Positions 8,106 to 13,216 of a stretch of DNA of 13,216 nt are shown piece after piece (within the stretch, counting starts at the first letter, position 1; every line of letters begins with the position of its first letter). The notes beneath the pieces are model-generated. The model worked only from the letters and a program-made list of their open reading frames with translations. It had not been told where the DNA came from and did no database searches. The translations under genes were made by a program, and so were the position numbers. The DNA is from Candidatus Methanovirga basalitermitum (GTDB lineage: Archaea > Methanobacteriota > Methanobacteria > Methanobacteriales > Methanobacteriaceae), in NCBI GenBank assembly GCA_031284445.1, contig JAISZW010000214.1, positions 1-13,216 of the forward strand, given 5' to 3'.

Positions 8106-8774
8106 ATGACATCTATTATTAAAATTAGTAATCTTAAAAAAAGTTATGAAAATGGGAATATTAAAGCATTGAATGGTATTGATCTTGAGATAGACGAAGG
8201 AGACTTTGTCTCAATTATTGGACAATCTGGTTCTGGAAAAACTACATTACTTAATATGATTGGAGCTTTAGATATTGGGGATGAGGGTAGTGTTGAAGTT
8301 GCGGGTTATAACTTGAATAAAACAAAAAGATTAAACGATTTTCGTTCTAAAAAAATAGGTTTTGTTTTTCAGCTCCATAATTTAATTCCTAATCTATCTG
8401 TAGTCGAAAATGTTGAAATCCCATTATATGCTCGCAAAATGAGTGGGGAAAAAAGAAAAAAAAAGGCTTTAAATCTTTTGGATTTAGTAGGATTAAAAGA
8501 TAAAGCAAAAATTAAGCCAACAAGATTATCTGGTGGTGAAAGACAAAGAGTAGCTATTGCTCGGGCTTTAGTAAATGAACCTTCAATTATTCTTGCTGAT
8601 GAACCAACAGGATCTCTTGATTCACAAACATCTAATGATATTTTAAAACTCCTCATTGATTTACATGAGAAGGAAAATGTTACTTTAATTATAGTCACAC
8701 ATGATTTAAATATTTCTAAATTGGCAAATAGACAAATAGAAGTTTTAGATGGTAAAATAACCAATTTTAAATAG
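8106..8774 (+). CDS. ABC transporter ATP-binding protein, MacB/LolD type
   Basis: This is the cytoplasmic ATPase partner of the permease just upstream. Walker A is at residues 39-47 (Gly-Gln-Ser-Gly-Ser-Gly-Lys-Thr-Thr). The Q-loop is in Phe-Val-Phe-Gln-Leu-His-Asn-Leu-Ile-Pro, followed by the Leu-Ser-Val-x-Glu-Asn-Val stretch typical of LolD/MacB ATPases. The signature Leu-Ser-Gly-Gly-Glu-Arg-Gln-Arg-Val-Ala is at 141-150. Walker B ends at Asp165-Glu166, and the H-loop His is His199 (Val-Thr-His-Asp). All catalytic residues are present and 222 aa is standard. The family usually functions as two ATPases with two copies of one permease or a heterodimer. Only one permease gene is here, so a homodimer is likely. 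Confidence 0.95.
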   Translation: MTSIIKISNLKKSYENGNIKALNGIDLEIDEGDFVSIIGQSGSGKTTLLNMIGALDIGDEGSVEVAGYNLNKTKRLNDFRSKKIGFVFQLHNLIPNLSVVENVEIPLYARKMSGEKRKKKALNLLDLVGLKDKAKIKPTRLSGGERQRVAIARALVNEPSIILADEPTGSLDSQTSNDILKLLIDLHEKENVTLIIVTHDLNISKLANRQIEVLDGKITNFK

Positions 8775-8835
8775 ACTATTTTCGATGATAATATTCTTTT
8801 GAGGGTATTCTGTCGTAATATAGTGAATGAAATAA

Positions 8836-8842
8836 TTTTTTT
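8836..8842 (+). terminator. T-tract, probable end of the ABC operon transcript
   Basis: Seven Ts lie about 60 bases after the ATPase stop, followed by a short AAGTA / TACTT inverted repeat. Archaeal RNA polymerase can stop at U-runs alone, so this is a reasonable but unproved terminator. Confidence 0.35.
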
Positions 8843-9060
8843 AAGTAATGCTACTTATTAAATTCCATTATATTTATTAAATTCTTAATTAAAAAAATTA
8901 TAATTAATAATTATAGAAATAAATCTATTTAAATGGTTATTTTAATCATTAATAAAATATGATTTGAAATTCTTTAAAATAAAACATTTTAAATGGGAAT
9001 GTCCAAATTTTTACTGATGAAAGTTTATTAGTGTTATGATATCATTATCATTTAAGATAA
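8843..9060. other. Convergent intergenic region, no gene seen
   Basis: Very AT-rich sequence lies between the ABC operon (+) and the structured repeat copy before the tctA-like gene (-). I find no credible reading frame or RNA gene. 'ATGATATCAT' near 9036-9045 is a 10-bp palindrome of unknown meaning. Confidence 0.4.
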
Positions 9061-9343
9061 AGAAAAGCTTCGATTTGTTATCGAAGATAACTTAGGAAAC
9101 GAAAAACAAGCTTTTCTAAGTTGCCTTTGGCAACAAATCTTTGATTTTCCGTTTATAACTTTAAAAAATAAAAAATTTTTTAAAATAAACAAAAAATCAC
9201 CAAATAAAGCTATTAGAAAAAATATATTCATTTTATAAATATTTGTTAAAATTTTGTATTCAGATTCCAAGATATTTGAGGCATGTAAAAGTATGAAATA
9301 ATCATTAAATGGTTGAAAATTCGTTGATTTCTAACACCCTATA
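9061..9343. repeat. Dispersed repeat, copy 3, with a hairpin cluster; overlaps the 3' end of the tctA-like gene
   Basis: On +, this copy starts with several hairpins. These are CTTCGAT/ATCGAAG (9068-9074 with 9080-9086), AACTTAG/CTAAGTT (9089-9095 with 9116-9122) and GTTGCC-TTT-GGCAAC (9120-9134). A longer pairing, AGAAAAGCTT (9061-9070) with AAGCTTTTCT (9108-9117), excludes the first two. Next come AACTTT and the A/T palindrome at 9160-9184, then the region resembling copy 1. The copy ends with TCTAACACCCTATA (9330-9343). On the minus strand the stop codon of the downstream-reading permease gene (TAG, 9331-9333) falls in that box. The palindrome gives two T6 runs on the minus strand and could end that gene's transcript. 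Confidence 0.65.
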
Positions 9344-10608
9344 TTAAGATATACTATAATGGCTGGAATAATAAGGACACCCATTAGATGAGATTTACTA
9401 ACACCAACATAGTGAGGAATTAAACCTAAAGCTGTTGAACTTATCAAAGCTAATGTAAGATATAAAATAGGTCCATTATAAACAAATATAAAAAGATATA
9501 GAATTCCTATCATTAAAAGAATAGTTATTATAGAAAGTTTTTTGTAGTCCATGCCAGCCATAAACTTAGAAAAGCTATCACCTAATTTTAAACATAAAAT
9601 CAGAGATATTGAAACTGCAATTAATGATGCAAAAGTAAAGATTAGTAAATGATTAATTGAAAAGTTTTCAATCATATATGACATGTAAACAGCTATTCCA
9701 CTTCTTGGATTTCCAATCAGATAGATACAATAAAGGGAAAAAAGGGTATCACTTGTGTTCAAACCACTAATAGTTGTTAAAAAGTTCTTTGTGTTGTTTT
9801 GTTCATCCGCGCCACTAATTTCTTGAGCCAAAATCCCACCTTGTGCAGGTCCAAAACCAGGTAGGAAACCTAAAATCGCGCCTGTTGTACCTCCTGCAAA
9901 AATTCCTTTCAAAATATCCTTATTTAAATAGAGTTCATAAAATCTACTTTGGTGTGGAATAATAGAATTTTGATTTAAACTGAATAAGATTGTACTAATT
10001 CCAAAAAGACCAGTAAATAAACACATTAAGGATAAATTTGAAGAGATAGGGGTTTGAAACATTGTCCAGCCTAATATTCCTGAAAAAATAAAAAGAGCTG
10101 AACTATAAAATAATGAGGTTTTTCTACTACTTAACCTACATATTAAGTAAATTGAAGCTAAAATCAGGATTATCCAAGTGTAAGGTTTAATAATGTTTTG
10201 GAGTGGTGGAAGGATAATTGCAAATAATGGAAGTAAAACTATTGTGACAATGATTGCACCATATCCACCAATTGTAACAATTCTAATTGCTTCTATACCT
10301 CTACCCTCTAAAACCATTTTATGGCCTGGAAGAATAGTTAAAGCTGTTCCTTCATCTGGAACACCAAGAAATATTGATGGAATAAATTCTATCATTGCAT
10401 GTGTTATAGACATGGACACCAATAAAACACATAAAGATTCTGGAGATGTGAAACTTAATAAAAAAGTAGAGGATGCAAATATTATAGCTCCTGCTGTATT
10501 TACATGGATCCCTGGGATTAAACCTGTTGTAGTACCACAAATAATTCCTAGAAAACAAGCTATTAAAAAATCTAAAATTTTATCACCATTATTTTCAATA
10601 AAACTCAA
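9331..10608 (-). CDS. TctA/DUF112-family membrane permease (tripartite tricarboxylate transporter permease-like)
   Basis: This is a multi-pass membrane protein with the two glycine-proline loops typical of TctA. One is at residues 25-40 (Gly-Thr-Thr-Thr-Gly-Leu-Ile-Pro-Gly-Ile-His-Val-Asn-Thr-Ala-Gly). The other, in the second half, lies near 237-262 (Gly-Gly-Thr-Thr-Gly ... Leu-Pro-Gly-Phe-Gly-Pro-Ala-Gln-Gly-Gly). They reflect the family's internal duplication. Bacterial TctA works with TctB and the binding protein TctC to import citrate or related acids. Neither partner is here, as is usual for archaeal DUF112 proteins, so substrate and mechanism are unknown. The start is TTG (10606-10608, minus); an in-frame stop lies only ten codons upstream and no ATG is available. 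No ribosome site is visible, consistent with a short or leaderless mRNA. The last codons (Leu-Asn-Ile-Gly-Cys-stop) are written by the end box of a repeat. Length 425 aa is typical. Confidence 0.85.
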   Translation of the reverse strand: MSFIENNGDKILDFLIACFLGIICGTTTGLIPGIHVNTAGAIIFASSTFLLSFTSPESLCVLLVSMSITHAMIEFIPSIFLGVPDEGTALTILPGHKMVLEGRGIEAIRIVTIGGYGAIIVTIVLLPLFAIILPPLQNIIKPYTWIILILASIYLICRLSSRKTSLFYSSALFIFSGILGWTMFQTPISSNLSLMCLFTGLFGISTILFSLNQNSIIPHQSRFYELYLNKDILKGIFAGGTTGAILGFLPGFGPAQGGILAQEISGADEQNNTKNFLTTISGLNTSDTLFSLYCIYLIGNPRSGIAVYMSYMIENFSINHLLIFTFASLIAVSISLILCLKLGDSFSKFMAGMDYKKLSIITILLMIGILYLFIFVYNGPILYLTLALISSTALGLIPHYVGVSKSHLMGVLIIPAIIVYLNIGC

Positions 10609-10637
10609 TAATAGAAAATATTGTATTAATACTAATT

Positions 10638-10668
10638 ATAAGTATTTTATTATATAAATAATACTTAT
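10638..10668 (-). promoter_or_regulatory. TATA promoter inside an inverted repeat, candidate operator of the tctA-like gene
   Basis: ATAAGTATT (10638-10646) and AATACTTAT (10660-10668) are perfect inverted arms around 13 AT-rich bases holding a TATA-like 'tttatata' on the minus strand. Transcription would start near 10625-10630, giving a short leader before the TTG at 10608. A dimeric repressor bound here would block TBP. The palindrome is seen; the function is inferred. Confidence 0.45.
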
Positions 10669-10703
10669 GATAAAATTAATTAATAATTTTTGAATATGAT
10701 ATA

Positions 10704-11235
10704 AGATGGTGTCTCAAATACCAAAAAATAGTGCATGAAATCACTCAAATTTCATAGAATCATATAAATCAATTTGTGTTTCTAAAAATACATCCGATTA
10801 TATTTTTAAATAATATATTATAGTTTTATAACTGGTTATATACTGATGAAATTAATTATAAAAAATTAATGAAGTGGTATAGTGAACCAATCTATGAGTT
10901 TCTTAGATGTATGCTTAAAAACTATTAATAGCTTGAAATTTAGTAAAATCAGGAATATTAAGAATATTATAATAGATTCAATTGATTTAAAATTAAATTT
11001 AAAAAATCATGGTAAATATTTTTCAAAAATTCTTAAAAAATCAAAATTCTTAAAAAATCATGATTATAAAAGATTATAGTCATTATAAATGTCATTATAC
11101 AGGATTTAAGCTAATATTAGCCATGAAACACGAAATTAGAAGAGTTTTATCTATTTTAATCCATTCATGATGCCCCAATGATACTAAAATATTTGATTAA
11201 ATAATGAATGATCTTAAAAAAAAAGATCATTACAT
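10704..11235 (+). pseudogene. Decayed DDE transposase (IS4/IS5-like), multiple stops and frameshifts
   Basis: Three frames join into one transposase-like protein. Frame A (10704-10928) reads 'RWCLKYQKIVHEIT', two in-frame stops, then 'NWLYTDEINYKKLMKWYSEP' and 'YEFLRCMLKNY'. Frame B (from about 10921 to 11079) has 'IIIDSIDLKLNL', resembling the Asp-Ser-Thr-Asp around the first catalytic Asp of such transposases. It continues to 'NHDYKRL'. Frame C (11075 to about 11235) carries 'YSHYKCHYTGFKLILAM' and, after a stop, 'CPNDTKIFDEIM'-like sequence ('CPNDTKIFD', then TAA). This matches the His-x-Gly-x-Pro-x-Asp-x-x-x-Phe pattern that follows the Tyr-x-Gly-Phe-Lys-Leu strand in IS4/IS5-type proteins. 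A GTG-started 65-codon open frame at 10882-11079 is just part of this ruin. More decayed sequence may continue to about 11360. A perfect hairpin, AATGATCTT/AAGATCATT (11207-11231), lies near the end. Transposase origin is fairly sure; family is tentative. Confidence 0.65.
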
Positions 11236-11366
11236 TTCTCTCAAAAAATCTTGAGTGGAATTTTTTTATATATTCTTTGATTAGTGATTCATTGTTCGTA
11301 TATACTGTAATAAAGTTTTATTATTATTATTATTAAAGATTCTGTCGATTATTATAATCTAAAAAA

Positions 11367-11430
11367 ACTGGCATAATTCTAAAATCGGAACAAACCGTCG
11401 TTTTTATGTTTATGTATTGATAGATACATA
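11367..11430. repeat. Direct repeat DR1 (matches 12450-12512)
   Basis: DR1 contains the 19-base word AATTCTAAAATCGGAACAA (11375-11393), preceded by ACTG-GCA. After an 11-base gap it has TATGTTTATGTATT (11405-11418), then a hairpin TATGTAT/ATACATA (11411-11430). The copy at 12450-12512 has the same words in the same order, spacing and orientation. It probably derives from the end of an insertion sequence. Confidence 0.65.
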
Positions 11431-11537
11431 TTAGATAACTTTTATAGTCATTTAAAGATAAAATAATAATAATAATTATTCCCACTTTCTAAATAGATAA
11501 TTATATATAACAATATATACTAATTTAATAATTTAGG

Positions 11538-11635
11538 GAGGGTGTAAAAAAGTGTGGAGTTATTTGGAAAAATTGACTTTTATTTATAAATAAACTTGAA
11601 AATTTTAGAAAAACTCCACAAAAATTTACATCCTC
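11538..11635. repeat. 98-bp gapless inverted repeat upstream of the CDGSH gene
   Basis: The two 49-base arms pair around a single centre between 11586 and 11587. I count 35 Watson-Crick pairs, 3 G-T pairs and 11 mismatches, with no gap. The best blocks are GAGGGTGTAAA with TTTACATCCTC, TGTGGAGTT (11553-11561) with AACTCCACA (11612-11620), and a perfect 16-bp core TTTATTTATAAATAAA (11579-11594). No reading frame fits it. It could be a small non-autonomous transposon, a structured RNA or a large regulatory hairpin. It lies 84 bp before the CDGSH start. Confidence 0.7.
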
Positions 11636-11653
11636 AATTTAGGCTATAATTTA

Positions 11654-11676
11654 AGTAAATGAATATTTTATTTACT
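11654..11676 (+). promoter_or_regulatory. Candidate promoter/operator of the CDGSH gene
   Basis: AGTAAAT (11654-11660) and ATTTACT (11670-11676) form a perfect 7-bp inverted repeat over a TATA-like 'atattttatt'. A start about 25 bases on would leave a leader near 25-30 nt, room for the ribosome site. A TATATAT at 11691-11697 is closer but would leave almost no leader. Confidence 0.4.
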
Positions 11677-11705
11677 AATTATTAGGTAACTATATATCTT
11701 AAATT

Positions 11706-11711
11706 AAGGAG
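11706..11711 (+). promoter_or_regulatory. Ribosome binding site of the CDGSH gene
   Basis: AAGGAG lies 8 bases before the ATG at 11720 and fixes the start. Confidence 0.75.
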
Positions 11712-11719
11712 TTAAGCTA

Positions 11720-12415
11720 ATGAAAATTAAAGTTAGTAAAAATGGACCATATCTTGTGAGTGGAGATATTCCATTGTATAAAGTAAAATTTGTTGTTGAT
11801 GAAGATGGAAATCCAATGAGCTATGATAAAAAGGAGAAAATTGAAACTAATGGGAGTTATGCTTTATGCAGATGTGGAAACTCAAGCAACAAACCATTTT
11901 GTGATGGTACTCATTCTAAAATTGATTTTGATGGGGAAGAAGTTGCTACTTTAAATATAGAAGATGTTTACTCTGAAAATATTGAAAACGAACATATAAA
12001 TTTAGTTGATCATTATATGTACTGTGACCATTCAAGATTTTGTCTAAGGCACGGTGGTATTAGAAAACTAATTAAAGAGGATAACAATGATTCTAATGAA
12101 AAAGCTAAAGACGAAGCAACTAACTGTCCATCAGGCAGACTATTAATTTATGATAAAAAGACTGGAAAATCGACTGAACCAAAATTTGAAAAAGAGATTA
12201 ATATGATATATGATGAAGGTCAACATGTTAATGGTGCAATTTGGGTTAAAGGTGGAATTCCTCTTGAATCTGCTAATGGAGAAGAGTATAGTATAAGAAA
12301 TAGAATGACATTATGTCAATGTGGAAAATCATGGAATAAACCATTCTGTAATGGTAGACATTGGGTTAATGAAGAAAAACAGCTAATGTTCCTAAAAAGA
12401 TGGGGATTCGATTGA
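11720..12415 (+). CDS. CDGSH / divergent ferredoxin / CDGSH iron-sulfur protein
   Basis: This soluble 231-aa protein has three predicted cluster sites. The first CDGSH motif is Cys50-x-Cys52-x8-Cys61-Asp-Gly-Thr-His65, the 3-Cys-1-His ligand set of a [2Fe-2S] cluster. A middle segment, Cys102-Asp-His-Ser-x-x-Cys108 with Cys136-Pro-Ser-Gly, resembles the divergent mono-cluster ferredoxin domain (Fer4_19/DUF1271). The second CDGSH motif is Cys199-x-Cys201-x8-Cys210-Asn-Gly-Arg-His214, with Asn in place of the usual Asp. CDGSH proteins carry labile clusters and act in redox sensing, electron transfer or cluster delivery; the role of this type is not established. The N-terminus Lys-Val-x-x-Asn-Gly-Pro-Tyr-x-Val-x-Gly-x-Ile-Pro-Leu is typical of such proteins, and a similar Val-x-Gly-Gly-Ile-Pro-Leu precedes motif two, so the halves are likely duplicates. 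The gene stands alone between transposase remnants. It is intact and has its own promoter. Confidence 0.88.
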   Translation: MKIKVSKNGPYLVSGDIPLYKVKFVVDEDGNPMSYDKKEKIETNGSYALCRCGNSSNKPFCDGTHSKIDFDGEEVATLNIEDVYSENIENEHINLVDHYMYCDHSRFCLRHGGIRKLIKEDNNDSNEKAKDEATNCPSGRLLIYDKKTGKSTEPKFEKEINMIYDEGQHVNGAIWVKGGIPLESANGEEYSIRNRMTLCQCGKSWNKPFCNGRHWVNEEKQLMFLKRWGFD

Positions 12416-12421
12416 AATAAA

Positions 12422-12440
12422 AGATAATATCTATTTTTTT
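12422..12440 (+). terminator. Hairpin plus T7 tract after the CDGSH gene
   Basis: AGATA-A-TATCT (12422-12432) is followed by A and seven Ts (12434-12440), starting 7 bases after the stop codon. The T-run is the likelier signal in an archaeon; the stem is very short. Confidence 0.5.
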
Positions 12441-12449
12441 ACTAATGAG

Positions 12450-12512
12450 ACTGTGCAACAATTCTAAAATCGGAACAACAAATATTTTCCTATGTTTATG
12501 TATTACTACATA
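12450..12512. repeat. Direct repeat DR2, probable insertion-sequence end
   Basis: DR2 has ACTG-TGCAAC, the 19-base word AATTCTAAAATCGGAACAA (12460-12478), a 12-base gap, TATGTTTATGTATT (12491-12504) and a hairpin TATGTA-TTAC-TACATA (12497-12512). It matches DR1 in order and spacing. It sits just beyond the 3' end of the minus-strand transposase remnant, where that element's terminal repeat should be. No inverted partner lies inside the window. Confidence 0.6.
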
Positions 12513-12514
12513 AA

Positions 12515-13112
12515 ATGTGGCTCTCTAAAGAATTCAGGTGATATACCTCAGTCATGATGACTAAGAAATAGATTTTCTATTTCTTGATATCCATCTAATC
12601 CTATCAAATTTCGAAGTTCCATACACTCATCAATCCTATAAATTTTCTTTTACTTTATGCAATGAAAGACCAATAACACTCAATTAGTATTGGATAAGTC
12701 ATGTTGCATGTAATTAATCTTCCTATAAAGAGTTTTACCTAATCGTTACGGAATTGTTATGAGTGAAGGTAAATGCTCTATACTATCGAACAGCATATTA
12801 TGCCTTCTTTTTGCATTTTCATTGCCACAATCAAAAATTTCAAAGATTCGCTCTTTATAAGTATCATATTCCTTCACTCCTTTTTTTTCTTTTTTTAACT
12901 CTTTGAGCTTCTTTTTATCTTTCTTTTATTTTCATCATTGAAAATTTAGAAGAATTTTATTCTTTATTTATCTTGTTTAATGTTTTATAGTTCTTGAATT
13001 ATGTTCTGCTTTAAATGAAAGTTACAAAGTTGGTATACTACATTTAAAATATTCAGAATCGAAGCATAAAATTTATCATTATCTGATACTATTATACAAA
13101 TTATAGTGATAA
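12515..13112 (-). pseudogene. Decayed DDE transposase, minus strand, C-terminal part
   Basis: Read on the minus strand, 13112-12985 encodes 'VSDNDKFYASILNI' then 'YQLCNFHLKQNI'. This fits the Asp ... (His/Tyr)-Gln-x-Cys-x-Phe-His pattern after the second catalytic Asp of ISNCY/MULE-like transposases. A Lys-rich stretch with several stops follows. At 12880-12746 another frame gives 'EYDTYKERIFEIFDC' and 'KRRHNMLFDSIEHLPSL', ending in a stop. Beyond it the same frame continues as 'RLGKTLYRKINYM', with more stops, to about 12515. So this is one long protein broken by frameshifts and nonsense codons. The N-terminal part would lie beyond or be lost near the right edge. An ISM1-like element of Methanobrevibacter is possible but not shown. 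Confidence 0.6.
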
Positions 13113-13216
13113 TGGTAATGTTTATCAATTATTAATCTTAATTATAATTATAAAAATTCTTTAAATCAAATTTAAATAAATTATATTGGATATAATATTT
13201 TATAAAATGACAAACT

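Noticed and set aside
9061..9134. A riboswitch
   Set aside because: The hairpins do not precede a gene on either strand: they lie downstream of the 3' ends of both converging genes, and no known aptamer pattern was recognised.
9052..9270. A 72-codon minus-strand open frame in the convergent intergenic region
   Set aside because: It runs through the hairpin cluster and the A/T palindrome of a repeat copy, has no ribosome site, and resembles no protein family.
10882..11079. A 65-codon GTG-started open frame as a small hypothetical gene
   Set aside because: Flanking frames continue a transposase-like protein on both sides, so it is a fragment of a pseudogene.
1..13216. CRISPR array or defence system
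   Set aside because: No regularly spaced direct repeats with unique spacers and no cas, toxin-antitoxin or restriction genes were seen. The repeats here are dispersed elements.
12450..13216. Firm assignment to ISM1
   Set aside because: I cannot compare with the ISM1 sequence from memory well enough, and the second terminus is outside the window.

Overview
This AT-rich window (roughly 70% or more A+T, heavy use of ATA, AGA and TTA codons) comes from a methanogenic archaeon. The anchor is a full-length archaeal MCM replicative helicase whose Walker A is Gly-Asp-Pro-Gly-Met-Gly-Lys-Ser. Its neighbours are an archaeal thymidylate kinase, a tricarboxylate-transporter-type permease of the single-protein archaeal kind, and a CDGSH protein. 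Base composition and gene style fit Methanobacteriales, most likely Methanobrevibacter, with Methanosphaera as the alternative. This placement is inference; no rRNA or tRNA gene was seen.

Layout. 1-739: no gene; one partial and one full copy of a dispersed repeat. 740-6192 (+): a membrane-anchored PIG-L/LmbE-type deacetylase, a multi-pass HGSNAT-type acetyltransferase, thymidylate kinase (tmk) and MCM helicase. 6193-6944: non-coding, with what looks like a decayed reading frame. 6945-8774 (+): a two-gene MacB/LolCDE-like ABC operon, permease then ATPase. 8775-9343: convergent intergenic region ending in a third copy of the repeat, with a cluster of hairpins. 9331-10608 (-): TctA/DUF112-family permease whose stop codon lies inside the repeat's end box. 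10609-13216: a mobile-element graveyard. It holds a decayed transposase on +, a decayed transposase on - running toward the right edge, two direct repeats of about 63 bp and a 98-bp inverted repeat, all around one intact gene. That gene (11720-12415, +) encodes a CDGSH / divergent ferredoxin / CDGSH iron-sulfur protein.

How the genes may work together. The first two genes pair a probable extracytoplasmic amide hydrolase on N-acetyl sugars with an enzyme class that moves acetyl groups from cytoplasmic acetyl-CoA across the membrane onto amino sugars. They could set the acetylation state of a surface glycan. tmk and mcm are housekeeping genes (dTTP supply and DNA unwinding). The ABC pair is a probable exporter or lipoprotein/peptide-handling system of unknown substrate. 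I see no CRISPR array, no complete mobile element, and no clear defence system. The most novel-looking material is the repeat families and the structured DNA around the tctA-like and CDGSH genes.
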